DNA of 40,409 nucleotides from an uncultured Dorea sp. (GCA_910589275.1 CAJUTH010000034.1:1-40409); one strand, 5' to 3'; positions 9,038 through 17,136 are shown, numbered from the stretch's first letter. Program-made: numbers and translations. The notes: generated by a model from the letters alone, not told the origin.

Positions 9038-9328
9038 ATGTCAGATTTTTTGGAAGATTTGGGAAAGAAGCTGTCGGATGCGGCGGCGGAGATAGGGAAA
9101 AAGACGGAGGATACCCTTGGGATCCAGAAGCTCAAGAGCGATATTCGTTCCCTAAACAGGGGAAATGAAAGAGATTATATTGATATTGGCAAGCTGGTTT
9201 ATGAAAAATACCAAAACGGCGAGGTGGTTGACGGAGATATATCCGTACTCTGCGAAGCCGTGGATAAGCGGGATATACAGATTGGCGAGTTAAAGGCAGA
9301 AATTGTCAAGATCAGGGGAGAGGATTAA
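9038..9328 (+). CDS. Small coiled-coil protein, function unknown
   Basis: A 97-residue hydrophilic, Lys/Glu-rich protein. I start it at ATG 9038 because the AAAGGAG ribosome binding site ends at 9030, seven bases away; the upstream in-frame ATG at 9032 leaves only one base of spacing. The N terminus (MSDFLEDLGKKLSDAA) resembles a family of small Firmicute proteins that often carry a C-terminal zinc ribbon, but no cysteine pairs are present here. Residues 25-96 are predicted helical with heptad-like spacing. It abuts the next gene with no gap, so both are likely made together. Confidence 0.72.
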   Translation: MSDFLEDLGKKLSDAAAEIGKKTEDTLGIQKLKSDIRSLNRGNERDYIDIGKLVYEKYQNGEVVDGDISVLCEAVDKRDIQIGELKAEIVKIRGED

Positions 9329-9835
9329 ATGGCGCTCCTGATTTTTGCAGGGATGGCGGCACTGGTATTCGGTTTAGATATGATCTTAAAGCAAGGAATC
9401 GAGGAAACGCTTCTACCCGGCGAGGAGAGAAGGCTGGCGGGAGGAAGAGTGCTGCTGCGCAAGGTATACAACAAAGGAGCGATGTTTGGTTTTTTGAGGC
9501 GCAGGCCGGATACCCTGAAACGGATATCCGCGGCGCTGGGAGCGGCAGCGCTTCTATATGATGCGTTATTGTTGGCAAAGCCCCGCCATTTTGTGAAAAA
9601 AACAGGAATGATGCTGTTTACTGGCGGAGCTTTCAGCAATATATCCGACCGATTCCTGAGAGGAAAGGTCATTGATTACATCGGATTTCAGACCAGATGG
9701 CCGAAACTCACGGAGATTACTTATAATCTGGGGGACTTTGCTATATTTGCCGGAACTATGCTGGTGTCGGTCTCCCGTTTTGCATGTTTTATAAGCCGCA
9801 AGTTAAAAAGAACTCCTTTACCTGATCAAGAATGA
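9329..9835 (+). CDS. Signal peptidase II-like membrane aspartic protease (LspA family)
   Basis: A 168-residue protein with about four membrane segments. It carries the LspA signatures: YNKGAMFGF (the NxGAAFG region), GGAFSNISDR with catalytic Asp107, and YNLGDFAIF with catalytic Asp136. The spacing between the two Asp blocks suits LspA, which removes signal peptides from prolipoproteins after lipidation. The sequence is divergent, with a truncated first segment and a basic C-terminal tail, so it may be a paralogue rather than the housekeeping enzyme. ATG 9329 follows directly on the stop of the coiled-coil gene. The last 47 bases overlap, tail to tail, the 3' end of the dehydrogenase on the minus strand. 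Confidence 0.75.
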   Translation: MALLIFAGMAALVFGLDMILKQGIEETLLPGEERRLAGGRVLLRKVYNKGAMFGFLRRRPDTLKRISAALGAAALLYDALLLAKPRHFVKKTGMMLFTGGAFSNISDRFLRGKVIDYIGFQTRWPKLTEITYNLGDFAIFAGTMLVSVSRFACFISRKLKRTPLPDQE

Positions 9836-10733
9836 TAGACATCAGTCTTGTCCGGGCCTCCACACTTGCCCAAGCAATGTGTGGAGTGATCAGGAGTTTT
9901 TTGCTGTCCTTGATCCTGCGCAGAGGATTCGTCTCGCTCATGGGTTCTTCGCATAATACGTCCAGTCCGGCAGCGGCAATGACGCCTTCTTCCAGCGCGT
10001 CGGCAAGGTCCGCTTCCACAACGATAGGCCCCCTTCCAAGATTCAGGAAAATGCAGCTTTTCTTCATCTTTCTCAGCATTTTTCTATCAATTAGGTTTTC
10101 CGTGTATTCATTGAGCGGCGCATGGACAGAGATAATGTCAGACTCTGCAAGCAGGGTTTCCATATCCACCTGATGATAGCCGTCCTGAGGCGCGCTTCCC
10201 GACGGCGAGGTATAGATGACGTCTGCGCCGAAGGCTTCTGCGATTTTTGCTACTCGGCGTCCGATACTGCCAAGTCCGATGATCCCCCATGTCTTACCCT
10301 TCAATTCAAAAAAATGTTCTGCGAAATGTGTGAAAACGGTGTCGTTTATATAGCGGCCGTCCTTCACATAGTCGTCATAATAGCGGAGCTTTTCAAACAG
10401 ATAGAACAGCATGGCAAAGGTATGCTGCGCTACGGATTCCGTGGAATATCCGGCCACATTGCGCCATGCAATCCCGCGCTTTGCAAGATAATCCTTATCC
10501 AAATTGTTGGTTCCGGTGGCGGTTACGCAAACCAGCTTTAAGCGGTCCGCCTGCCCGATGGTCTGTTCATTGACCTGTACTTTATTTACAATCAGAACAT
10601 CCGCGCCTATGACCCGGTCAGGTACGTCAGCAGAGGTGGAAAAGGGGTATTTTACCACGTCTCCCAGTGCGTCAAAGCCGGACAGATCAATATCATCCCC
10701 AATTGTTTTTGTGTCAAGAAATACAATTTTCAT
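9789..10733 (-). CDS. D-2-hydroxyacid dehydrogenase (hydroxypyruvate/glycerate dehydrogenase-like)
   Basis: A 314-residue NAD-dependent dehydrogenase. It has the Rossmann motif GLGSIGRRVA (about 155-164) and the family catalytic trio: Arg in NLGRGPIV, Glu in DVLCEEP and His in ITPHIAW. VAGYSTESVAQHTFAM is typical of the glycerate/hydroxypyruvate reductase subgroup. A glycerate kinase on the other strand within 3 kb fits a hydroxypyruvate-glycerate role, but other 2-keto acids are possible. It starts at ATG 10733 with AAGGAG seven bases upstream and follows upp by 14 bases, so the two form an operon. Its 3' end overlaps the LspA-like gene by 47 bases. Confidence 0.88.
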   Translation of the reverse strand: MKIVFLDTKTIGDDIDLSGFDALGDVVKYPFSTSADVPDRVIGADVLIVNKVQVNEQTIGQADRLKLVCVTATGTNNLDKDYLAKRGIAWRNVAGYSTESVAQHTFAMLFYLFEKLRYYDDYVKDGRYINDTVFTHFAEHFFELKGKTWGIIGLGSIGRRVAKIAEAFGADVIYTSPSGSAPQDGYHQVDMETLLAESDIISVHAPLNEYTENLIDRKMLRKMKKSCIFLNLGRGPIVVEADLADALEEGVIAAAGLDVLCEEPMSETNPLRRIKDSKKLLITPHIAWASVEARTRLMSIILDQVKEFFLTCGL

Positions 10734-10747
10734 ACATCTTCTCCTTA

Positions 10748-11377
10748 CTATTTTGTTCCGAAGATCCGGTCTCCGGCGTCGCCAAGCCCCGGACAGATAT
10801 AGGCCGTATCATTCAGTTCCCGGTCAATGTGCCCCACATAGAGCTGTATGTCCGGGTGTGCCGTAAGAAGCCGTTTTACGCCTTCCGGCGCGGCGATGAT
10901 GGACATGAACTTGATCTGTTTTCCGCCGTGCTGCTTGATAAAGTTTACGGCGGCGACTGCGGAGCCTCCGGTGGCCAGCATCGGGTCCGTGACGATGATC
11001 AGCCGTTCGTCAATGGGATCCGGCAGTTTGCAGTAGTATTCGTGTGGTTCATGGGTTTCCTCATCACGGTAGAGGCCGATATGGCCGACCTTAGCCGAAG
11101 GCACGAGAGCCAGCATGCCGTTTACCATGCCAAGGCCCGCCCGGAGGATTGGGACAATCGCGAGGGTTCTGCCTTCAATCACCGGCGTCCGGCAGGTTTC
11201 GATGGGGGTTTCGACTTCAATATCATGCAGGGGAAGGTCCTTTAATGCCTCGTAGCCCATAAGCATTGCGATTTCTTCCACCAGTTTGCGGAATTCATTG
11301 GTTCCGGTATGCTTGTCTCTGAGCCGGGATATTTTGTGCTGGATCAGAGGATGAGTCAGTTCGATGACATGTTCCAT
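10748..11377 (-). CDS. upp: Uracil phosphoribosyltransferase
   Basis: This 209-residue enzyme converts uracil and PRPP to UMP (pyrimidine salvage). The PRPP-binding loop VTDPMLATGGSA, the EGRTLAIVPILRAGLGM segment and the C-terminal PGLGDAGDRIFGTK uracil-binding end are diagnostic. I place the start at ATG 11377 (MEHVIELTHPL), which has AAAGGAGG just upstream and gives the usual 208-209 residue length; the frame is open 66 bases further upstream but without a ribosome binding site. It is the first gene of a minus-strand pair with the hydroxyacid dehydrogenase and has its own good promoter. Confidence 0.96.
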   Translation of the reverse strand: MEHVIELTHPLIQHKISRLRDKHTGTNEFRKLVEEIAMLMGYEALKDLPLHDIEVETPIETCRTPVIEGRTLAIVPILRAGLGMVNGMLALVPSAKVGHIGLYRDEETHEPHEYYCKLPDPIDERLIIVTDPMLATGGSAVAAVNFIKQHGGKQIKFMSIIAAPEGVKRLLTAHPDIQLYVGHIDRELNDTAYICPGLGDAGDRIFGTK

Positions 11378-11414
11378 AGTAAGCCTCCTTTGGGTGTACA
11401 ACCAGTTTTCTTTC

Positions 11415-11443
11415 ATTATATTCGGAAAGGGAGGCTTGGTCAA
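11415..11443 (-). promoter_or_regulatory. Promoter of upp
   Basis: On the minus strand TTGACC (11443-11438) and TATAAT (11420-11415) are separated by exactly 17 bases. Transcription would start near 11408, giving a leader of about 30 bases before the upp start. Confidence 0.75.
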
Positions 11444-11474
11444 TGGTTTGAAAAAATGGTTGATAAATTTGTTC

Positions 11475-11480
11475 TATAAT
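11475..11480 (+). promoter_or_regulatory. -10 box upstream of the manganese riboswitch
   Basis: A perfect TATAAT lies about 25 bases upstream of the riboswitch-like leader. No matching -35 at 16-18 bases is evident (TTGATA at 11460 is too close; TTGAAA at 11448 gives 21 bases), so promoter strength or activator need is uncertain. Confidence 0.45.
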
Positions 11481-11502
11481 GATAGAATGTAGAAAATATT
11501 TC

Positions 11503-11634
11503 CACGAGGGAGTAGTCGGCATATCGTATATGCGCATATGTGGTAATATCGACATCATGGCGTACACCGCCCGGTATTACTTTAAGTGATGAGACTCGGG
11601 GATGGCTTTTTCAGCCGTCCTCCGGGTCTTTTTT
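11503..11634 (+). promoter_or_regulatory. yybP-ykoY-like manganese riboswitch upstream of mntP
   Basis: The leader contains the characteristic GGGAGTAG (11508-11515), a long arm with a GACATCATGGCG segment (11551-11562) capped by a short GGCG/CGCC hairpin, and TGATGAGAC (11588-11596). The basal stem can pair CGAG (11505-11508) with CTCG (11595-11598). The same 3' strand is the left arm of the terminator that follows, so aptamer folding and termination are mutually exclusive. The gene downstream is MntP, the classic target of this riboswitch class, and manganese binding would be expected to favour read-through. The identification rests on motif recognition plus context; a covariance-model search was not run. 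Confidence 0.75.
11593..11634 (+). terminator. Intrinsic terminator of the riboswitch expression platform
   Basis: The arms GACTCGGGGATGGCT and AGCCGTCCTCCGGGTC pair over 15 base pairs with one bulge and a five-base loop, followed by six T. The 5' arm overlaps the aptamer basal stem, which makes it a conditional terminator for mntP. Confidence 0.8.
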
Positions 11635-11689
11635 CGGCTGTGTCATGCATTTGCTAAGGCATAGAAATTATACAAAAGGAGTGGAAGGT

Positions 11690-12250
11690 ATGGGACTTGC
11701 AGAATTATTTATACTGGCAGTGGGATTATCTATGGATGCGTTTGCTGTTTCAGTGTGTAAGGGGTTGTCGCTTGGAAGAATCCGGCTTAAGTATATGTGC
11801 ATTGCGGGGATGTGGTTTGGCGGATTTCAGGCGCTGATGCCGCTTGCCGGGTATTTTCTCGGCAGTTTTTTTACAGATATGATTACCAGATATGCCCATT
11901 GGATCGCATTTATCCTTCTTTTGTATCTGGGAGGAAGCATGGTAAGGGACGCTATGGAGGGAGAGGCTTGTCAGATAGATAGCTCGATGGATGTGAAGAA
12001 TATGTTCCTATTGGCGGTCGCAACCAGTATGGATGCTTTGTCAGTGGGAGTAACCTTTGCATTTCTCAAGGTGTCGATTGTGCCGGCAGTTTCATTTATC
12101 GGATGCGTGACCTTTGTCTGTTCTGCGGCTGGAGTAAAGATTGGTAGCTTGTTTGGGGTGAAATACAAATCGGGGGCGGAACTGTGCGGAGGAGCGATAC
12201 TGATCCTTCTGGGATGTAAAATATTACTGGACGGGCTTGGTGTTTTGTAA
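11690..12250 (+). CDS. mntP: Manganese efflux pump MntP
   Basis: A 186-residue, six-segment membrane protein that exports Mn(II). The two internally homologous halves carry GLSMDAFAVSV and ATSMDALSVGV, the conserved membrane Asp motifs of the MntP (DUF204) family; length matches family members (about 185-190). I start at ATG 11690 (MGLAELFILA), eight bases after AAGGAG; the open frame extends upstream into the riboswitch terminator but that part is not coding. Expression is probably controlled by the preceding manganese riboswitch. The next gene, a CaCA exchanger, has its own promoter. Confidence 0.93.
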   Translation: MGLAELFILAVGLSMDAFAVSVCKGLSLGRIRLKYMCIAGMWFGGFQALMPLAGYFLGSFFTDMITRYAHWIAFILLLYLGGSMVRDAMEGEACQIDSSMDVKNMFLLAVATSMDALSVGVTFAFLKVSIVPAVSFIGCVTFVCSAAGVKIGSLFGVKYKSGAELCGGAILILLGCKILLDGLGVL

Positions 12251-12265
12251 AATATAGGCTATAAT
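12237..12265 (+). promoter_or_regulatory. Internal promoter for the cation exchanger operon
   Basis: TTGGTG (12237-12242, inside the 3' end of mntP) and a perfect TATAAT (12260-12265) are 17 bases apart. It would uncouple the downstream exchanger/glycyl-radical operon from manganese control. Confidence 0.55.
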
Positions 12266-12296
12266 AGGTAGGAGTGGTTGAAAGGGAATATAGGAT

Positions 12297-13244
12297 ATGA
12301 AAATAATGATTTATAGTATGATAGAATTGGCGGTAGGTTTTGTACTGCTGATAAAAGGGGCGGATTTTTTTGTGGAAGGAAGTTCTTCTGTGGCAAAGCG
12401 GCTGAAAGTTCCGTCGATGATCATTGGTTTGACGATAGTAGCTATGGGAACCAGCCTTCCTGAGTGCGCGGTCAGCGTGACGGCTTCTATGAGCGGAAAC
12501 AACGGACTTGCAGTCAGCAATGTAATAGGATCAAATATTTTTAACCTGATGGTAGTGTGCGGGGCCTGCGCCATGGTGATGCCGCTGAAGGTGCAGATGG
12601 ATACGCTGAAAAAGGAGTATCCGTTCTCCATGATATGCGCGGTGGTTTTACTATTTTTCGGATATCTGGGGATGAAGATAGGACGAAGGGATGGCGCGGT
12701 GCTGCTATTGATCTTTACGGCATACCTGCTGTGGATGGTTCGTTCGGCGATGAAAGCGAGAGCCGGAAGGGCGGAGGAAGAAGAGGAATATGAGGTTATG
12801 CCGGTGGCAAAGTGCCTTCTGTTTATCGTCGGGGGAGCTGTTGGGATTAAGTTCGGCGGGGATTTTGTTACTAACGGAGCGACTACGATAGCGGGATATC
12901 TGGGATTGAGCCAGAATCTGATCGGCCTTACGATCGTGGCCATGGGAACCAGTCTTCCGGAGCTGGTCACCTCTCTTGTGGCGGCAAGGAAGGACGAAGT
13001 CGATATGGCTATCGGCAACGTGCTGGGGTCAAATATTTTTAACATCCTGCTGATTCTGGGAATTGCGTCCGTAATCAGCCCGATCGAATTTGTGATGGAA
13101 AATATCATTGATATTGCCTGCCTGATGGCGATGAGCTTTCTGGCGTGGAGATTTACGTGGACTGACCGCAGGCTGGATCGAAGGGAAGGTCTCATCATGC
13201 TGGTAACATATGCCGTATATATGGTTTATATCTGTATTCGATAG
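12297..13244 (+). CDS. CaCA-family sodium/calcium (cation) exchanger, YrbG-like
   Basis: A 315-residue integral membrane protein with about ten segments in two inverted halves. Each half has the alpha-repeat signature GLTIVAMGTSLPE (residues 44-56 and 210-222), followed by a GSNIFN motif, the ion-binding core of Ca2+/cation antiporters. A hydrophilic loop rich in Glu lies near residues 155-167. It probably exports calcium or another divalent cation in exchange for sodium or protons. The start at 12297 has a GAAAGGGA ribosome binding site; another ATG three codons in is possible. It lies 12 bases upstream of the MGMT-activase fusion gene, so the two are likely co-transcribed. Confidence 0.9.
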   Translation: MKIMIYSMIELAVGFVLLIKGADFFVEGSSSVAKRLKVPSMIIGLTIVAMGTSLPECAVSVTASMSGNNGLAVSNVIGSNIFNLMVVCGACAMVMPLKVQMDTLKKEYPFSMICAVVLLFFGYLGMKIGRRDGAVLLLIFTAYLLWMVRSAMKARAGRAEEEEEYEVMPVAKCLLFIVGGAVGIKFGGDFVTNGATTIAGYLGLSQNLIGLTIVAMGTSLPELVTSLVAARKDEVDMAIGNVLGSNIFNILLILGIASVISPIEFVMENIIDIACLMAMSFLAWRFTWTDRRLDRREGLIMLVTYAVYMVYICIR

Positions 13245-13256
13245 AGAGGAAAGAGT

Positions 13257-14747
13257 ATGTATTATATAGCGCCTTTGGATTCCCCGCTGGGCAGATTAAC
13301 CCTTGCCAGCGACGGAAGCAGCCTGATCGGTTTGTGGATTGACGGACAAAAATATGACAGGGATATTTTAAAAGGAGATGAAATAATAGAGAAGGATCTT
13401 CCTATATTTTCCAGAACAGAAAGCTGGCTTAAGAGGTATTTTGCCGGAGAGAGGCCGGAGATTTCTGAACTGCCGGTTAAAATGGCTGGCAGCGGTTTCC
13501 GTAAAGAAGTCTGGAAGATTCTCTGTCGGATTCCTTATGGAGAGGTGACTACATATGGGGAGATTGCCAAAGAAATGGCAGCCGGCCTGGGCAGAGAAAG
13601 TATGTCTGCGCAGGCGGTGGGCGGCGCGGTCAGCCATAATCCTATTTCGATTATCATACCTTGCCACCGGGTGGTGGGGGCAGACGGAAGCCTGACAGGC
13701 TATGCGGGAGGGATTGACAAGAAGATTATGCTCTTGGAGCATGAAGGCGTAAGCCTGCCGGAAGGGGTTAAAATAGGCGGTAAATTGGGAGTTTACCATG
13801 GCCGCTATCTGGAAAAATCAGTCGGAAGGCTGCAGCGCCCGGTAAATATTACCAATATACAGAAATTTTCTGTCCATGACGGGGACGGTATCCGGACTTC
13901 TGTTTTTTTCAAGGGATGTCCCCTGAGGTGTGAATGGTGCCATAACCCAGAGACTCAAAGGTATGAGAGGGAGATGCAGTTTGATTCCGGAAAATGTATA
14001 GGCTGCGGTGCCTGTGTAAAAGCGTGCCCTCACGCAGCCCTCAGCATGAAAGACGGCAGGCCGGTATTGGATAAAAAAGCCTGTACTCTATGTGGAAAAT
14101 GCGCGGATTTTTGTCCGGTCGGCCTGCGTGAAATCGCCGGCCGCGGATATACGGTGAAAGAACTTGTGAAGGAACTTATGAAAGACCAGATGTTTTATGA
14201 GGATTCCGGAGGGGGAGTTACGTTTTCCGGAGGGGAAGTTATGACGATGGATATGGATTATGTTCTGGAGGCTGCAAAGGAGCTGAAACGTCAGGGGGTG
14301 ACGCTTGCCGTCGATACCTGCGGATATGTCTCTTATGAGAGGTTTCAGGCGCTTCTCCCCTACGTGGATACCTTTCTGTATGACATAAAAGTTATGGATC
14401 CGAAGCTCCATAAAAAATATATAGGGGTGGATAATAAACTGATATTGGAGAATTTGGTACGGCTTTTTAGGGACGGGGCAAGGATTTACATCCGGATACC
14501 GACCATCAGGGAAGTAAATGGCAATGAGGAGAATATGAAAGAGACGATAGCGTTTTTAAAGGAACAGGATATTCATCCGGCCCAGATTAACCTGCTGCCC
14601 TATCATGATACGGGAAGCGGTAAATATTCGAAGCTGGATATGGAATATAAAGGAAGAAACCTGCATGCGCCGGACAGGGAAGAGATGGAAAAGCTGGCAC
14701 AGCTTTTTATCGACGCCGGGTTTGCAAATACAAAAATAGGAGGGTAA
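13257..14747 (+). CDS. Fusion of O6-alkylguanine-DNA alkyltransferase (MGMT) and radical-SAM glycyl-radical activase (HypE-like)
   Basis: One uninterrupted 496-residue frame. Residues 1-170 are a complete MGMT/Ogt: an N-terminal subdomain, the helix-turn-helix (VTTYGEIAKEM), and the alkyl-acceptor motif IPCHRV with Cys136. After a linker of roughly 30 residues, residues 202-496 are a glycyl-radical-enzyme activase: VHDGDGIRTSVF, radical-SAM cluster Cys221-x3-Cys225-x2-Cys228, then two ferredoxin-type clusters (Cys247/250/253/257 and Cys276/279/282/286) and the FSGGE motif. The latter generates the glycyl radical on its partner enzyme. It is followed after four bases by hypD, its presumed substrate. 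No ATG start exists between the domains in this frame; a TTG at 13785 with a weak AGGCGG upstream is the only plausible internal start. Each domain is common alone; the fusion is unusual. Confidence 0.9.
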   Translation: MYYIAPLDSPLGRLTLASDGSSLIGLWIDGQKYDRDILKGDEIIEKDLPIFSRTESWLKRYFAGERPEISELPVKMAGSGFRKEVWKILCRIPYGEVTTYGEIAKEMAAGLGRESMSAQAVGGAVSHNPISIIIPCHRVVGADGSLTGYAGGIDKKIMLLEHEGVSLPEGVKIGGKLGVYHGRYLEKSVGRLQRPVNITNIQKFSVHDGDGIRTSVFFKGCPLRCEWCHNPETQRYEREMQFDSGKCIGCGACVKACPHAALSMKDGRPVLDKKACTLCGKCADFCPVGLREIAGRGYTVKELVKELMKDQMFYEDSGGGVTFSGGEVMTMDMDYVLEAAKELKRQGVTLAVDTCGYVSYERFQALLPYVDTFLYDIKVMDPKLHKKYIGVDNKLILENLVRLFRDGARIYIRIPTIREVNGNEENMKETIAFLKEQDIHPAQINLLPYHDTGSGKYSKLDMEYKGRNLHAPDREEMEKLAQLFIDAGFANTKIGG

Positions 14748-14751
14748 TGGC

Positions 14752-17130
14752 ATGGCAAAACTGCGCGGTATGAATGAAAGAATTCAGAAGCTCCGGGAGG
14801 TTAGTGTAACAACACCGGTTCATATTGACCTTGAGAGGGCAAAGATTGAGACCGATTTTTATAAGGAGAATGATGGAAAGTATTCGATTCCGGTTATGAG
14901 GGCAATGGTCTTGAAGGAATATTTTTCGAATAAGACATTGTATCTAGGCGACGGAGAGTTGATTGTAGGGGAGAAAGGAAAGGATCCTCAGGCTTCGCCT
15001 ACATTCCCGGAACTTTGCTGCCACAGTGTGGAAGACATGGTAGTTATGAGTGAGCGTGAACTGGTGTCTTTTCAAACAACAGAGGCGGACAGAAAGCTTC
15101 AGGCGGAGGAGATTATCCCCTATTGGACGGGAAGGAGCATGAGGGAGAAGATTCTTGCGAGAATGACGCCTGAATGGAAGGAATGCTACAGCGCGGGAAT
15201 GTTTACGGAGTTTATGGAGCAGAGAGGTCCGGGACATACGTGCGGCGGCGAGCAGGTATTTACAACAGGATATCTCGATTATAAAGAGAAGATTAAAAAG
15301 ACGATGGAGGCGTTGGATTATATTCATGATCCAGAGGCGGTTAATAAATGTGAAGAGTTAAAAGCGATGGATATTTCCTGTGACGCGGTGATTATTTTAG
15401 GAGAGCGTTACCGTAAGCTTGCGCTTGAAATGGCTGAGAGAGAGACGGATGCCGCAAGGAGAGCGGAGCTTCTTCAGATCGCGGCAAATCTTGAGGTGGT
15501 TCCCACCCATAAGCCTCAGACCTATTGGCAGGCAATCCAGCTATACTGGTTTACACATCTTGCGGTTACAACAGAGCTGAACCCATGGGATGCCTTCAGC
15601 CCCGGAAGGCTTGACCAGCATTTGAATCCTTATTATGAGAGAGACGTGGAAGCTGGTATTTTGGATGATGAGAAGGCTAAGGAACTGTTGGAATGTCTGT
15701 GGGTGAAGTTTTATAATCAGCCGGCGCCTGTTAAGGTTGGGATTACGCTGAAGGAAAGCGCTACCTATACGGATTTTGCAAATATTAATACAGGCGGAGT
15801 AACTCCGGATGGGCGCAACGGTGTGAATAATGTGAGCTATCTGATCTTGGACTGCATGGATGAGATGAAGCTGGTTCAGCCGAATTCCAATGTAACCATC
15901 AGTAAGAAAACGCCGGCTAGATTTTTAAAGCGGGCATGTGAAATTTCCAGGGAAGGATGGGGGCAGCCCGCATTTTATAATACAGAGGCTCAGATCATGG
16001 AGCTTGTCAATGCCGGCAAGAATCTGGAAGACGCAAGACGCGGAGGTTCTTCCGGATGCGTGGAAACCGGGGCGTGGGGGAGCGAAGCATACATCCTCAC
16101 CGGATATTTAAATATCCCAAAGGTACTTCAACTGACACTATTTAACGGATATGATCAGTATTCCGGCAGGCAGATCGGGTTAAAGCTGGGATATGCGAAG
16201 GACTTTAAAACCTATGATGAACTCTGGGAAGCATTCAAGAAACAACTTGAGCACATTGTAAATATTAAGATACGCGGCAATAACGTGATCGAGAAGCTGT
16301 ATGCGCAGGAGATGCCGGCGCCGTGCCTTTCCGTTGTAACAAACGATTGTATTTCCAATGGAAAGGATTATAATGCAGGCGGGGCAAGGTACAATACCAG
16401 CTACATACAGGGCGTAGGCATCGGTACGGTTACAGACTGTCTTTGTGCTGTCAAATATAATGTATATGACAAAAAGAACTTTACGATGGAAGAATTGATT
16501 GAGGCGATGGATCATGATTACGATGGGTATGATGTGATTTACCGCATGGTTCATGATAAGACTCCTAAGTATGGCAATGACGACGATTATGCCGATGATA
16601 TTATGCAGGATGTATTTGAACTATACCGGAGTACGATTACAGGCCGTCCGAACATGAAGGGCGGGAAATACGGCGTAGATATGCTTCCGACCACCTGCCA
16701 TGTATATTTTGGCGACGTTATTATGGCGACGCCGAATGGAAGAAAGGCTCATAAACCAGTATCCGAGGGGATTTCGCCAGAGAAATCAGCAGATACAAAC
16801 GGACCGACGGCGGTGATTAAATCCTGTGCGAAGATGGATCATCTTGCAACAGCCGGAACGCTTCTGAACCAGAAGTTTACGCCGGATGTCGTTGCGGGCC
16901 AGGAGGGCCTTGATAATATGGCCAGTTTAATCCGTTCTTATTTCTCTATGGATGGGCATCACATTCAATTTAATGTGATTGACAAAAAGACGCTGATAGA
17001 AGCGCAAAAGAATCCGGAAGAATATAAGGATCTGATCGTGCGTGTAGCCGGATACAGCGATTTCTTCCGCAATCTGGATAAACCGCTTCAGGATGAGATT
17101 ATTGAACGTACAGAGCAGTCATTTCAATAA
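14752..17130 (+). CDS. hypD: Glycyl radical enzyme, trans-4-hydroxy-L-proline dehydratase (HypD)
   Basis: A 792-residue glycyl radical enzyme. The radical site is Gly767 in RVAGYSDFF and the thiyl Cys436 lies in SSGCVETG with Glu438. Every active-site position I recall for Clostridioides difficile HypD (His160, Asp278, Ser334, Asp339, Phe340, Cys434, Glu436, Tyr450, Thr645, Gly765) is present here at a constant offset of +2: His162, Asp280, Ser336, Asp341, Phe342, Cys436, Glu438, Tyr452, Thr647, Gly767. The expected reaction is anaerobic dehydration of trans-4-hydroxyproline to 1-pyrroline-5-carboxylate, later reduced to proline. The pyrroline-5-carboxylate reductase often found with it is not in this neighbourhood. 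The ATG at 14752 has TAGGAGGG seven bases upstream. The activase needed for radical installation is encoded immediately upstream. Confidence 0.9.
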   Translation: MAKLRGMNERIQKLREVSVTTPVHIDLERAKIETDFYKENDGKYSIPVMRAMVLKEYFSNKTLYLGDGELIVGEKGKDPQASPTFPELCCHSVEDMVVMSERELVSFQTTEADRKLQAEEIIPYWTGRSMREKILARMTPEWKECYSAGMFTEFMEQRGPGHTCGGEQVFTTGYLDYKEKIKKTMEALDYIHDPEAVNKCEELKAMDISCDAVIILGERYRKLALEMAERETDAARRAELLQIAANLEVVPTHKPQTYWQAIQLYWFTHLAVTTELNPWDAFSPGRLDQHLNPYYERDVEAGILDDEKAKELLECLWVKFYNQPAPVKVGITLKESATYTDFANINTGGVTPDGRNGVNNVSYLILDCMDEMKLVQPNSNVTISKKTPARFLKRACEISREGWGQPAFYNTEAQIMELVNAGKNLEDARRGGSSGCVETGAWGSEAYILTGYLNIPKVLQLTLFNGYDQYSGRQIGLKLGYAKDFKTYDELWEAFKKQLEHIVNIKIRGNNVIEKLYAQEMPAPCLSVVTNDCISNGKDYNAGGARYNTSYIQGVGIGTVTDCLCAVKYNVYDKKNFTMEELIEAMDHDYDGYDVIYRMVHDKTPKYGNDDDYADDIMQDVFELYRSTITGRPNMKGGKYGVDMLPTTCHVYFGDVIMATPNGRKAHKPVSEGISPEKSADTNGPTAVIKSCAKMDHLATAGTLLNQKFTPDVVAGQEGLDNMASLIRSYFSMDGHHIQFNVIDKKTLIEAQKNPEEYKDLIVRVAGYSDFFRNLDKPLQDEIIERTEQSFQ

Positions 17131-17136
17131 GACAAA

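Noticed and set aside
11540..11690. N-terminal extension of MntP by 50 residues
   Set aside because: The extension is the translated riboswitch terminator; it lacks a ribosome binding site and the family starts at the later ATG.
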